Assembly (NCBI GenBank): GCA_963682025.1
Contig: OY821520.1
Span: 241,779,855-241,843,854 of the forward strand
Length of the DNA stretch: 64,000 bases
DNA from: Cordilura impudica
Taxonomy: Eukaryota; Arthropoda; Insecta; Diptera; Scathophagidae
Direction: 5' to 3'
Positions within the stretch are counted from its first letter, which is position 1. Each line of letters begins with the position of its first letter. The translations under genes and the position numbers were made by a program. Below are positions 1-11,420 of this stretch, one piece after another. Below the pieces are notes generated by a model, which was not told the DNA's origin, did no database searches, and saw only the letters and a program-made list of their open reading frames with translations.

Positions 1-1707
1 AGGTAATGGTTGTGTAGGGTGGCTATATGCATTAAATCGTGCTAATTGGAGATGGCTGTATAGTTTCATTTAACTGGCCAAATATTTCTTCATTGTAGCC
101 ATATAGGTCGGATGGAGTAACAAAATAATAACCAAAAAAAAGCTCTCTCAACTTTTTTTTTTAAATATTGCCATGTTTTGAAAATATAGAGAATAAATTT
201 ATAATAATAAATAATCAAATTAGGGATGCCAAACGCAAAAACCAAATTCCCAAACATTTTAAATAAAATAATTTGTTATCTTTATTTTCTGAAAAACTTC
301 AAATATTCATCCAAACAAAATTGTGAAAATTTATATATAAATAACATTAATTATGTAACAATTTTTATGTTCGCAATTCTTAAATATCATTTGAGGTTTT
401 CTAAAATTCATTGAATTTAAATTAATGTTTTCCGTAGTCCGATTCTGTAAATTTCAACGATCCGACAATCGCAAAAGATATAGACAGCTATTGTTGTTTG
501 CACTAAGGAGTGGCATCTCTGTCAAAATAAGCGAAAAACACAAAGAAGAATAGTAAAAAACAAATTACTTCGTGTTTGACAGGATGATTTTATGTTTATG
601 TTTAATATCTCTATTTTTTACTATCTATTTATTTATTTGAAAATGATATAATGAATGGAATATGCTATTTAATTTTTTTATTTATATAAAAAAGTTTTTT
701 AACAGAAGCAAAATATTTTCACTATTTATGATTTTTATTTATGTATGACGACATTTCAACCTAAAAATTTAAGTTTTTATCGATTGAATAAACAACACAA
801 AAATGGTTGTCGTTTAGATAACAACAACAGCTGATTTTAACAATAGCGAATATCGTTTAAAAATTTTACTGATAATTTTGCTTTTCGTTTTTTAACGAGT
901 CGATTATCGTTAAAAGAAGTAATTTCTCCTGAATGCCAATATTTTTTTTAAATGAAAACATTTTTAATTGTAAACATATTTGGTGTTTTTTTTTTTTTTT
1001 TTGGAATTTGATGCAATTGATGTCTTCTAAATTTAAAATTATTATTTCCGACGTTTTGATATGATTTTCTGAAATTCAATTAATATTTTCTAATTTACAA
1101 TTGGAAATTTTAGTTCCAGTTTTTAGAATTGATATTTTCTAAAATTTGAATGTAAAATTTAAAAAGTGCAATTTTGTATTTATGTGAATAATAATGCTTT
1201 AGTAATTATAAAAAATTTTTAAAAATTAGATGTCATCACAATCAGATATTTTGTAGGTAAAGCAGAATAACAATTCTATATAACTGTGAAGAACTCTTTT
1301 GAAAGCAAAAACTCATTGATGAACTCGGTAACTCTATTTTGTAAAGACAACAAGTTAATATGCCAAACTTATGTTTATATTTGTAAAAGAATAATGAAAA
1401 AACGTATGAAATAAAAGACCAGCCGGTGCATACTCTTAACATTGTTCTGTATGATATCTATTTGAAAATATTGACATTAATGTTAAAATAGAAATAACTA
1501 CTGCAAAGCTAATTAGAACAAAAATTGTAGCGCCATCTACTGTGGCATAGTCGCGCTGAGCGAAATGAAGTGACACTCTGTTAATGCAAAAGAAATGTAT
1601 TTTCCCCACAACAAAATATTGCAGAAATTTATGTAAATAAAATAATATACCGATTTATTTCTAACATTCAGTTATTATGGATATACATATATAGAATATA
1701 TATATAT

Positions 1708-2175
1708 GGGTAATTCCATGTCAAATCAACCAATGGGTGTACACTACCTTCTCCAAATTGCATGATTTTTCGTAGGAAGACAGATTATTACAGAACTAAA
1801 ATAAGTGCAAAGTTTGAGGGCACTGGCACTTCTGTATCCGGAAATATGTGGTCTTGAAAATCGTAAAAAAAGGTCAAAATTTACAAAGTTGTACTTACTT
1901 AATTATCATTTTCATGAAAAGTGTTATAGTTACGCAACTCATCAAGGTTGCATTTGAAAGGTTAATTAATTACCTTTAATTTGATATACAACATGATTTT
2001 TTTTTTTGGAAAGATCCAAGGTCACATCTCTTGACCTATAATTCGGGAGGCTATAGCTGTAAAAACGACAATTTTAAAAATCTGAAAAAAATATATGTTT
2101 AAGATTGGTTCCTTCCCTAAAGTTCCAAAAAATTTCAGACTGGGGGTATGCTTGGATCCAGAAATATTTATCATA
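1708..2175. repeat. N1 left terminal inverted repeat
   Basis: It pairs with 4799-5276. The inner 300-350 bp match closely, for example TACTTACTTAATTATCATTT and TTCGGGAGGCTATAGCTGT. The outer 150 bp are diverged apart from the terminal GGGTAA and a shared CCAAATTG block. Confidence 0.8.
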
Positions 2176-2508
2176 CTGTTACTGTTTATGAATGTGGTTG
2201 GTTGTGCTCGTGAGCGTCGGCGGGCTATGCACGCACGCCGCTATTTGTTTCTAGTTCTTTAGCTCTGTACTGTACTCAGTACAGACCTGTGTTAGGGTTG
2301 GTTTGAGAGGTAATTATGTTAGAGCGAGACAACAGTATAAATGTTGTCGGGTGTGATTCGTAGTGTCAAATAACTTGGATATAGAGAAATTATTGAAAAA
2401 CGAGAAGTCAAAGGAAGCACCACGAAAAAAAAACCATTCTAAGCACGTTGCTTTAAAAAACCACATGTGTTGCTATAAATTAAATAAAACCAAAAGTGTT
2501 CAAAGTGA
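2176..2508 (+). promoter_or_regulatory. Putative N1 promoter and 5' leader
   Basis: This short stretch between the left arm and the coding frame is unusually GC-rich for the window (2205-2245). It holds a TATA-like GTATAAAT at about 2335, with a cap-like region 25-30 bases downstream. It also holds the palindrome GTACTGTACTCAGTAC (about 2267-2282). The position upstream of the transposase frame fits a transposon promoter. Nothing here shows activity. Confidence 0.35.
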
Positions 2509-2532
2509 TTGTTTTTTGCCTCTGTAAACAAT

Positions 2533-4555
2533 ATGTCATTTAATACAATATATTGTTGTAATCCATTTAAAAAAGTTGCTCATGTCCGGAATGCAAGAGG
2601 ACTTCGAAAAGTTCAGCAATGGATGACTGGAATTAGTAATTACATTTCAATATCAAATAAAATATGTGATATATGCAGAAGAGAACTTTATAAATTAAAA
2701 GGAAGTGTAAACAATAATATTCAATCTATGAACGAGCCTGAAAACGAGACTTCAGACTCGGAAAGTGAAGCATCAGTTTCGGGAGATGTTCGAATTTCTA
2801 AGTTAAACGAAAGTTTAACATATTTACAAGAATCTCCAATATGTTCGAGAAAAATTCCATTAAAAGGGTATACAACTAGAAAGTTAGAAAAAATAACAAC
2901 ATCAATTAAAACCAACATTTTCCCAAATTCAACACCTTCAACCTCTCACGTATGACCAGAATCGGAAATAATCGAACAACTAAAAGAAAAGTTTAAATCA
3001 ATAACTAAAAACAGTGATAAAATTCAACTTTTAACTATTTTACTTAAAAGCTGGACATTGAAAAGAATGGAGGAGGAATTTCAAATAAATTTCATGGCAC
3101 GAAAGGTAAAAAACTTGGTTGAGACAGAAGGCGTATTGAGTACACCGAATCCAAAACTTGGAAAACGATTGCCATTAGAAATTGTTGATGTGGTGAAAAT
3201 CTTTTATGTCTACCAGGATGTAAAGACTACGTGTCAATAATAGAAAATGGTGTAAAAGTAAAAAAAAATAAAAGACTTTTACTCGGAAATCTTCGAGAAG
3301 TTTATGCTTTATTTAAAAAAAAAAAACATGAAGGGATAACTATTGGAATTTCTAAATTTTGTGAACTTCGGCCAAAAAATGTGGTTCTAGCAGATGCGTC
3401 AGGAAGCCATAATGTATGTGTTTGTAAAACACATCAAAATACAAAACTAATGCTCCACGCAATAAACCTGAAAAAATTGACAGAAAATGTGCAGGATTTT
3501 GTGCTGGAAACTTATAAAGATTGTTTAAAAAGACTTATATGCAATCACCAAATTGCTACCTTGGCAGATGTAGCATGTGTCCAGATATACAAAATTTTAA
3601 AGAGAAACTTGGTGAATTATTATTAGAAAATGAAATTGATGAAATCATATATAAACAGTGGATAAGTGTAGATAGAGACTCTTTGGAAACTATTATTAAA
3701 GAAACTGATTCTTTTCTGGATTCTTTATGCGAAAAACTGCAAACTCTTCTACCCCATTCATTCGTATCTAAAGAGCAGGGTGCATTTATGGCTCACAAAA
3801 AGTCTGCGTTGGAAGAAAATGAGTATTTAGTAATTTGCGACTTCTCCGAAAATGCAACTTTTGTGGTTCAAGATTCTGTGCAAGGCTTTTTATGGAATAA
3901 TAGCCAGGCCACACTATACCCAATAGCAATTTATTACAAATCAAATGGAAAATTAGAAACTACAAATTTTATAATAATATCAGACTGTCTAATACATAAT
4001 ACCATAGCAGTTCATTTATTTCATCGCCACCTAAATGAGTTTTTAAAAAACAAGTTTTTGAAAATACCAAAGAAAATTTTTTATTTTTCGGACGGTTCTT
4101 CCGCTCAATTTAAAAATAAAAAAAACTTTGCCAATTTATGCCATCATAGCGAAGATTTTAATTGTTCCGCTGAGTGGCATTTCTTTGCTACCAGTCACGG
4201 CAAAGGACCTAGTGATGGTCTTGGGGGAACGGTAAAGCGTGAAGCACGAAGAGTCAGCTTGCAACGTCCATTCGAATATCAGATAACTACTCCTCTCCAC
4301 TTGTATAATTGGTGTCAGCAAACTCTTCAGAACTGCAACTTTGCATATTTAACGGAAAAAGATTATGAAGAAGAAGAGAAATTGCTAACTGATAGATTTA
4401 TAGGATTACGTACAATTCCGGGAACTCAAAAGCAGCACAGCTTCATACCAATTTCAAAAACACAATTACAAGCTAAAATTTATTCCGCTGATAGCAAATT
4501 TGTAATTGAAAACATTTATAATAAAACTAAACAACAACAACAGCATTCATCATAA
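2533..4555 (+). pseudogene. N1 transposase, decayed DDE/RNase H-fold type
   Basis: The first ATG is at 2533. The N-terminal part carries a cysteine cluster (CCNPF, then CDICRREL) typical of a zinc-binding head, and an acidic linker follows. The frame is broken by TGA at 2953-2955, a frameshift near 3215-3235 and another near 3530-3570. Conserved family blocks remain in all three frames: GISKFCELRPK, ASGSHNVCVCKTHQN, then in the last part CDFSENATFVVQDSVQGF, YFSDGSSAQFKNKKNF and FFATSHGKGPSDGLGGTVKR. The Asp residues in the DFSEN and SDGSSAQFK blocks are the likely catalytic ones. From memory the family recurs as repeat-encoded proteins in invertebrate genomes; I cannot name it safely. The C-terminus runs into a CAA-rich minisatellite and stops at 4555. 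The lesions mean no functional product. Confidence 0.75.
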
Positions 4556-4765
4556 TAATGTCAACAACAACAGCATTCATCATAATAATGTCATCAACAA
4601 CAACAACAACAACAACAGCATTCATCATAATAATGTCAACAACAACAACAACAACAGCATTCATCATAATAATGTCAACAACGCCAACAACAACAACAAC
4701 AACAGCATTCATCATAATAATGTCAACAACGCCAACAACGCCAACAACAACAGCATTCATAATAA
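4531..4765. repeat. CAA-rich minisatellite at the transposase 3' end
   Basis: Six to seven units of CAGCATTCATCATAATAATG are separated by variable (CAA)n or (CAACGC)n spacers. The array starts within the last codons of the transposase frame and is open in several frames (giving SIHHNNV-type and FIIIMST-type products). Those frames are artefacts of the repeat, not genes. Confidence 0.9.
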
Positions 4766-4798
4766 TAATAATTCACTTGTTAAATATCTACATTTACT

Positions 4799-5276
4799 CT
4801 ATGATAAATACTTCTGGATCCAAGCATACCCCCAGTCTGAAATTTTTTGGAACTTTAGGGAAGGAACCAATCTTAAACATATATTTTTTTCAGATTTTTA
4901 AAATTGTCGTTTTTACAGCTATAGCCTCCCGAATTATAGGTCAAGAGATGTGACATTTGACCTTTCCAAAAAAAAAATCATGTTGTATATCAAATTAAAG
5001 GTAATTAATTAACCTTTCAAATGCGACCTTGATAAGTTGCGTCACTATAATATTAATCAAGAAAATGATAATTAAGTAAGTACAACTTTGTACATTTTTA
5101 TAGTTTTTCCCGATATTCAAGACCTCATATTTCCGGATCCAGATGCGTCAGTGAACTTAAATTTAGGATTTTTCTTATTTCTCGGATACACTTTAATCCT
5201 GCCAGAATTCAGCCAATTTGGAAACAGTAATGTAAAAAACAGCCATATTTTAAGTTGAGTTCAGATGGTTTAACCC
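4799..5276. repeat. N1 right terminal inverted repeat
   Basis: This is the reverse complement of the left arm, from ATGATAAATACTTCTGGATC inward to TTAACCC at the outer edge. The arms share the GGTAATTAATTAACCTTTC block and the TCCGGAAATATG-type block. Confidence 0.8.
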
Positions 5277-6415
5277 ATATATAGAATATATGTATATTAT
5301 TTGTATTATTTAATATGTGTATGTATGTATATGTACAAATTACACACAAAAAATACAACATCAAACGTTATTTTTTTGTTTTTCTCTTTAAATAAATTAA
5401 TACATTAAAATTTTTTTTGCTAAATTTACATTTTTTTTTTTAATAACAACTAGGTATTTTAGCATTATTTGCTTTACTTTAGATGCTGGTGAATTTTTAC
5501 TCCCTTTATATTAACTCGTATATTACTCCCTTTATATTATGGATCGATTTTAACCCCTTTCCCGTGACCCAATCGAAACTTTGCAGGCGGGCTCGTGGCA
5601 ATGACAGAAATGAACTAGTAAATTTTTTTAGTGATGCCAAAACAATGGAAACTTTTAAATTTTTCTACCAGAGTTGGTAAAAAAAAATGTACAAAGGGTT
5701 AGTTTTTATTATATTATTACCACAAAGACCACAAAAACAACAAGTCCAGCTATGACAACAACACAACATTTAGAATAACAACAAGAACACTCTAGAAACA
5801 TTATATATATCATTTTTTTTTTTAATTTTTCAGAGATTTCCCTGGACCTGTTCCACCGATTTTAATGATTTTTGAAACAGAAATCTTCCCACGAATTTGG
5901 AAAATCATTCTCACTAAAAGCGATCGCCTTAGCTATCCTATTGAGGGCGCGATCGTGACAAGAACAACATAGAAAATTATATTTTTTCAAGACTTTTTTA
6001 GTTTTTTATTCAAATCTCGGGTCCTAATTGACCGATTTGGACGATTTAAAACAGCAAACTTCTCAGGATGTTAGTGAATTAATTTTTATGTCAACGAGTA
6101 CCCTAGCTGCCCGGTTGATGCCGTCATCGTGATTTCCACAGACGGACAGACGGACATCGCTATATCAACTCCGGTTGTTATAAGGATCACAAATATATAT
6201 ATTTTATGGGGTCCAAAATTTTTTTTCTAATTATTACAAACGGAATGACAAACTTATATATACCCTCTGCACACTGGAGTGGAGGGTATAAAAATATCCT
6301 TAAATATATGTATATTTTTACCTAAGAAATAAAAAAAACAACATAAAAAAATACTTAAAATGTAGTAAATTTCTTTTTTTACTTAAACTACAAGATCTTT
6401 AAGATCTGGTAGCAT

Positions 6416-6886
6416 TTATTTTTCAAAATTGTGTTTCACATATCTTAGTGATGTGATTAAAGGATCTGAAGAGATCTGTAACATTTTCATTAAATCCATG
6501 TTTTGATCTTTTCTGGTGCACTTTCTTGTATATCTAAGTCTAAATTCTTTATATTCTTTGTTTTTCGCTTCTTGAGCCTCTTCTGACATTTCGCCAATAG
6601 GAAAGATGTGATATTTTATAATATTCTCACCATGGCATAGTACCTTATGCACAGTTGGCGATAATTTTCTCCAGCTTCTATATAAACTGTTATAAAGTTT
6701 AAGTGTCTCCAAAGCGAATTTACCAAACTTTTCAGAATCAATAACATTATGTGAATTTATAGCAGTCAGCGACTTCTGAAAGTGTTTGTTGTAGTAAAAT
6801 TTATTTTTGGGATTGAAGAGACGCTCATAAGTTTGCCACATCTCAATTATTTTAAGTATTGCTTCTTTTGGCCAATCTAACTGCAA
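6416..6886 (-). pseudogene. Repeat-encoded protein fragment (HKVLCHG / SEEAQEAKNKEYK family)
   Basis: An open frame of about 155 residues on the minus strand has conserved-looking blocks: KLSPTVHKVLCHGENIIKY, IGEMSEEAQEAKNKEYKEFR, RYTRKCTRK and LQISSDPLI. From memory, similar C-terminal sequences occur in uncharacterised repeat-encoded proteins of insects such as aphids; the biochemical role is unknown. The frame does not begin at an ATG. It is preceded by a splice-acceptor-like TTTTTTTGCAG, and about 50 bp upstream lies a GTAAGT donor (plus strand 6931-6936). A short dipteran-type intron is therefore likely. The upstream exon stays in frame for only about eight codons before TAA. I read this as the last exon of a decayed transposon gene. 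Confidence 0.5.
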
Positions 6887-7164
6887 AAAAACTTAATAAA
6901 CATTACTTATTTTATTACAAATCAAAAAATACTTACTTTTCCATGTTCATTGTCGATTTTATTTTATTATCTTCTTTTTCAACAATTTTATTCGAAGCTA
7001 TTTCTTTTATACTAGAAATTCGCGTGCAATTTCTAGGCAGCTTTATTTTTCAACTTAGCCAATTCACAAACCAACACTTTCGCAGTGGGAAAATTTGACA
7101 GTAAATATGTGTGTAAAAACAAAACACGTGTGATAGCACATTAGATCAATAAAAAAGACAAAAG

Positions 7165-7383
7165 GAAGATAACATTTGCAGTATTTGTAGACAAGATTTG
7201 ACTATCGAAGATAGAGTAGCTGACCATTGTCATTTAACGGGTGATTATAGAGGTCCAGCACATAATAAATGTAATTTGGAATATCAAATTGCGAAATTTG
7301 TACCCATCTTTTTTATAACCATACGATTGCCATTTGTTTGTAAAAGAACTTTCATTTATAGAAGGAGATATCTGCAATATTAA
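7165..7383 (+). pseudogene. Endonuclease VII-type zinc finger / B-family polymerase fragment
   Basis: About 70 codons contain CSICRQDL, then ADHCHLTGDYRGPAHNKCNL and KFVPIFF. This paired Cys/His pattern is characteristic of recombination-endonuclease-VII-like domains. In invertebrate genomes these are fused to, or sit just before, protein-primed B-family DNA polymerases of Polinton/Maverick and adintovirus-like elements. The frame shifts near 7317, where the next conserved block of the family continues in another frame, and it ends at 7381-7383. Only this fragment is present: no polymerase motifs, capsid or integrase genes were found nearby. It is a dead relic of a virus-like element. Confidence 0.6.
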
Positions 7384-7537
7384 TAGGCTAGGGGATTTGT
7401 TGTTACCGATGTTTTGTTCTACCGTTTTATCCTGGTTTGGACCAAACGTATATTATTTACAGATTTTTTAATTTTTTCCTTTGATTAAATTGCATTTAGA
7501 GTTGCTACTAACACATACATAAAATTATAGCACTTTT
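7371..7537 (+). repeat. Dispersed repeat, copy 1
   Basis: It shares ATATTAATAGGC, CCGATGT and GTTGCTACTAACACATACAT with 24521-24720 in the same order, with indels between them. It directly follows the endonuclease fragment. Nature unknown; it may be part of the same decayed element. Confidence 0.5.
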
Positions 7538-8277
7538 CTTCAAATGAAAACAAAAAATTAATGGTTTCCGCAAATCATCATTTTTTTTTGTACAAAATTC
7601 GTCATTTTTAACACGATGAAAAAATATGATCTTGTTTGTTTAATGACTTAATATATACTAAATGTGTGACAGATGTCACAGCAACCAAACAAAAAAAAAA
7701 TTAAGGCTCGTTCACAACAACAAATGTTCCTTATCGAGACATTTGTATATTGACGCTCACTTCATACCGGTATACCTAATAATACACCCCTTCACAAAGT
7801 ATTGGATCTTCGAGACAATTTCGTACAAAATTAACAAAAAAAGTCGGGGTATTTTCATTCTAAGTACTTTTATGTGATTTGTAGAAGGCAGTGGTGAAAT
7901 ATTTTGAGTGAAGGGATTTTTAAAAGATATATTTTTATTTTGTTTTTTTAACTACATATATTTTATTTCAAATACCATACAAATTTATAGGACTCTTCCG
8001 GGCGATTTAAAACCCCTCCTCAGTCGAATATTCCAGTAAAAATAAAATTATTAATTTTACCTCATATCCCCTTCGAATTTTTCAGTAAAATTGCCTATGT
8101 ATGTTTTATTTTATGTATATATATCGAAACTTTAATTTAATTTTAATCCCATCAACAATGTTTGAGAGCAACATCGGGAGTGTTGAATCGAGTTTTCTTG
8201 CAAAATTATTTTTTTTTTAAATATAATTTTTCTTTAATATATTGAAATGACTCTTTCATTTTAAATTCCATCAGACA
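7538..8277. other. No gene recognised
   Basis: AT-rich DNA between the relics and E1. The short open frames at 7662-7877 have no recognisable domain and no coding-like composition. Confidence 0.5.
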
Positions 8278-8375
8278 TTTTTATACCATCCACACGTCAG
8301 TGGCAGAGGGTATATACATATAGGTTTGTCATTACGTTTGTAACGCATCGTAAAACTAATTTCCGACCCCATAAA

Positions 8376-8444
8376 GTATATATATTCTTGATCCTTATCA
8401 CACCTCGAGTCGATATAGCGATGTCCGTCTGTCCGTCTGTCTGT
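8376..8444 (+). repeat. Mini-me core of E1: (TA)n, core, (GTCY)n
   Basis: GTATATATATTC is followed by a core of about 37 bp ending GTCGATATAGCGATG and then by GTCCGTCTGTCCGTCTGTCT. The same block recurs near 28261-28328, 57616-57685 (inverse), 49071-49142, 23407-23432 (damaged), and in the A and F families. Confidence 0.85.
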
Positions 8445-8789
8445 TGAAATCACGCTCATTCACAGAAAAAAAAGCCATCTAACTGGATAAGGTTACAATA
8501 ATATCATTTGCCATAATTCCCAGCAGGCTAAATCGGGCATCATCGTGATTAGATACGAGCAAAAATATGTAGATACCTCTAAAAAAACATAAAACCCAGT
8601 GTGTTTGTTGTAACAGTTTAGTGGTTGAACATTATAAGTGTACAACAAAATAAAAAAATGCCACAAAAAAATTATGCATATACATATATTAACAATACCA
8701 AGAACACAGAACATAGCTCATGTTAGTAGTATTGCCACATATTTTTTTTTATCGTTATCACGTTATAATAAAAAAAAATCGCCAATATG

Positions 8790-8880
8790 AAAGAAAAAAT
8801 GAAAACGAAAAATGGAAAATAAAAAATGGAAAATGGAGAATGGAAAATGAAAAATGAAAAACAGAAAATGGAAAATGGAA
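8790..8880. repeat. Mixed GAAAAATGG / GAAAATG heptamer block, E1 5' side
   Basis: Degenerate copies of TGGAAAA and TGAAAAA start the satellite. It gives open frames on the minus strand rich in FHF, which are not genes. Confidence 0.85.
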
Positions 8881-9300
8881 AATGTAATATGTAAAATGTA
8901 AAATGTAAAATGTAAAATGTAAAATGTAAAATGTAAAATGTAAAATGTAAAATGTAAAATGTAAAATGTAAAATGTAAAATGTAAAATGTAAAATGTAAA
9001 ATGTAAAATGTAAAATGTAAAATGTAAAATGTAAAATGTAAAATGTAAAATGTAAAATGTAAAATGTAAAATGTAAAATGTAAAATGTAAAATGTAAAAT
9101 GTAAAATGTAAAATGTAAAATGTAAAATGTAAAAAGTAAAATGTAAAATGTAAAATGTAAAATGTAAAATGTAAAATGTAGAATGTAAAATGTAAAATGT
9201 AAAATGTAAAGTGTAAAATGTAAAATGTAAAATGTAAAATGTAAAATGTAAAATGTAAAATGTAAAATGTAAAATGAAAATGTAAAATGTAAAATGAAAA
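8881..9300. repeat. (TGTAAAA)n heptamer satellite in E1
   Basis: About 420 bp of near-perfect 7-bp units with rare substitutions. Three units make 21 bp, so the inverse strand encodes an endless seven-residue repeat (FTFYILH) in all three frames. This explains the long minus-strand open frame. Confidence 0.95.
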
Positions 9301-9445
9301 ATGGAACATGAAAAAAGAAAATTGAAAAATAAAAAATTAAAAATGGAAAATAGAAAATGAAAAATGGAGAATGGAAAATGAAAAATGGAAAATGAAAAAC
9401 GGAAAATGAAAAACGGAAAATAGAAAATGAAAAATGGAGAATGGA

Positions 9446-9476
<31 letters not shown>

Positions 9477-10139
9477 TGAAAATTAAAAATGGAAAATGGA
9501 AAATGAAATATGAAAAATGGAAAATGAAAATTGAAAAATGGAAAATGGACAAGAAAATTAAAATTAAAACATGGAAAATGGAATATGAGAATTGAAAAAT
9601 TGAAAATTGAAAAATGGAAAATGAAAATTGAAAATTGAAAAATGAAAAATGGAAAATGAAAAACGAAAAATGGGAAATGAAAACTGAAAAATGAAAAACG
9701 GAAAATGAAAAAGGAAAAATAAAAAATTAAAAATGGAAAACTGAAAAATGAAAAATGGAAAATGAAAATTGAAAAATGGAAAATGAAAAATGAAAAATGG
9801 AAACTGAAAAATAGAAAATGGAAAATGAAAAATGGAAAATGGAAACTGAAAAATGGAAAATGAATAATGAAAAATGGAAAATGAAAAATTAAAAATGAAA
9901 AATGGAAAATGGAACATGAAAATTGAAAAATGAAAAATTAAAAATGGAAAATGGAAAACGCAAAATGGAAAATGAAAATTGAAAAATAAAAAATTGAAAA
10001 TGAAAAACGGAAAATGAAAATTGAGAAATAGAAAATGCAAAATGGAAAATTGAAAATGGAAAATGAAAAATTGAAAATGGAAATTGTAAAATGAAAATTG
10101 AAATATGAATAATGAAAAATGGAAAATGGAAAACACAAA
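9301..10139. repeat. Degenerate 7/14-bp GAAAAATGGAAAAT satellite in E1
   Basis: About 840 bp of alternating TGAAAAA, TGGAAAA and TTGAAAA units with many point changes, in contrast to the homogeneous tracts on both sides. Confidence 0.9.
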
Positions 10140-11385
10140 AATTTAAAATTAAATATTAAAAATTAAAAGTTAAAAATTAAAAATTAAAAATTAAAAATTA
10201 AAAATTAAAATTAAAAATTAAAAATTAAAAATTAAAAATTAAAAATTAAAAATTAAATATTAAAAATTAAAAATTAAAAATTAAAAATTAAAAATTAAAA
10301 ATTAAAAATTAAAAATTAAAAATTAAAAATTAAAAATTAAAAATTAAAAATTAAAAATTAAAACTTAAAAATTAAAAATTAAAAATTAAAAATTAAAAAT
10401 GAAAAATTAAAAATTAAAAATTAAAAATTAAAAATTAAAAATTAAAAATTAAAAATTAAAAATTTAAAATTAAAAATTAAAAATTAAAAATTAAAAATTA
10501 AAAATTAAAAATTAAAAATTAAAAATTAAAAATTAAAAATTAAAAATTAAAAATTAAAAATTAAAAATTAAAAATTAAAAATTAAAAATTAAAAATTAAA
10601 AATTAAAAATTAAAAATTAAAAATTAAAAATTAAAAATTAAAAATTAAAAATTAAAAATTAAAAATTAAAAATTAAAAATTAAAAATTAAAAATTAAAAA
10701 TTAAAAATTAAAAATTAAATATTAAAAATTAAAAATTAAAAATTAAAAATTAAAAATTAAAAATAAAAAATTAAAAATTAAAAATTAAAAATTAAAAATT
10801 AAAAATTAAAAATTAAAAATTAAAAATTAAATATTAAAAATTAAAAATTAAAAATTAAAAATTAAAAATTAAAAATTAAAAATTAAAAATTAAAAATTAA
10901 AAATTAAAAATTAAAAATTAAAAATTAAAAATTAAAAATTAAAAATTAAAAATTAAAAATTAAAAATTAAAAATTAAAAATTAAAAATTAAAAATTAAAA
11001 ATTAAAAATAAAAAATTAAATATTAAAAATTAAAAATTAAAAATTAAAAATTAAAAATTAAAAATTAAAAATTAAAAATTAAAAATTAAAAATTAAAAAT
11101 TAAAAATTAAAAATTAAAAATTAAAAATTAAAAATTAAAAATTAAAAATTAAAAATTAAAAATTAAAAATTAAAAATTAAAAATTAAAAATTAAAAATTA
11201 AAAATTAAAAATTAAAAATTAAAAATTAAAAATTAAAAATTAAAAATTAAAAATTAAAAATTAAAGATTAAAAATTAAAAATTAAAAATTAAAAATTAAA
11301 AATTAAAAATTAAAAATTAAAAATTAAAAATTAAAAATTAAAAATTAAAAATTAAAAATTAAAAATCAAAAATTAAAGACTCAGG
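10140..11385. repeat. (TTAAAAA)n heptamer satellite in E1
   Basis: About 1.25 kb, nearly 180 units, very homogeneous, with sporadic TATTAAA, CTTAAAA or AAATAAA variants. It ends at AAAGACTCAGGTGGAGGGTA, the E 3' end. Confidence 0.95.
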
Positions 11386-11399
11386 TGGAGGGTATCAAA

Positions 11400-11420
11400 A
11401 AATTCGGCACAGCCGAATTT
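11400..11420 (+). other. 3' terminal hairpin of E1
   Basis: AATTCGGCACAGCCGAATT forms a perfect 9-bp stem (with one more flanking A/T pair) around an ACA loop. It lies about 15 bases from the element end, where Helitron-type elements carry their termination hairpin. Confidence 0.8.

Larger units (their letters stand above)
1708..5276 (+). mobile_element. N1: DNA transposon with long terminal inverted repeats, nested in A1
   Basis: This 3.57 kb insertion interrupts A1; the uninterrupted target is visible in A2 near 16800-16840 and 19750. Its ends are GGGTAA on the left and TTAACCC on the right, flanked by ATATATAT and ATATATAG, a possible 8-bp target duplication that the TA-rich target makes uncertain. 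Inverted arms of about 470 bp enclose a broken transposase gene. The family has not been placed; Sola-like or another unclassified DDE superfamily is possible. Confidence 0.75.
1..6293 (-). mobile_element. A1: partial Helentron-like element, split by transposon N1
   Basis: Bases 1-1707 plus 5277-6293 align end to end with 18001-20731 (copy A2), at about the same total length (2.72 vs 2.73 kb). The element's 5' end is at the right: read on the minus strand it starts TTTTTATACCCTCCACTCC, followed by a (TA)n run, a TGATATAGCGATG core and GTCC/GTCTG repeats (plus strand about 6140-6293). The window begins inside the element, so its 3' end is not visible. No coding capacity is seen, so it is probably non-autonomous. 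The Helentron/DINE-like placement is an inference from terminal structure. Confidence 0.7.

Noticed and set aside
4506..4901. Asn/His-rich frame with NNSIHHNNV repeats
   Set aside because: Translation of the minisatellite at the N1 transposase end; the transposase frame itself stops at 4555.
7662..7877. 71-codon frame beginning MCDRCHSNQTKKK, suggestive of a zinc knuckle
   Set aside because: Only one C-x-x-C, no family pattern, and the rest of the frame is low complexity.
8758..9309. 183-codon minus-strand open frame rich in FHFTFYIL
   Set aside because: It is the translation of the (TGTAAAA)n heptamer, which lacks stops on that strand in any frame.
9564..10136. 190-codon minus-strand frame (FHFPFFIF-type), and similar at 28661-29353
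   Set aside because: Both come from TGGAAAA/TGAAAAA satellite, with no other coding signal.
10140..11385. Telomeric repeat
   Set aside because: The TTAAAAA unit lacks G-rich telomere character, sits inside a bounded element, and higher flies use retrotransposons or complex satellites at telomeres.
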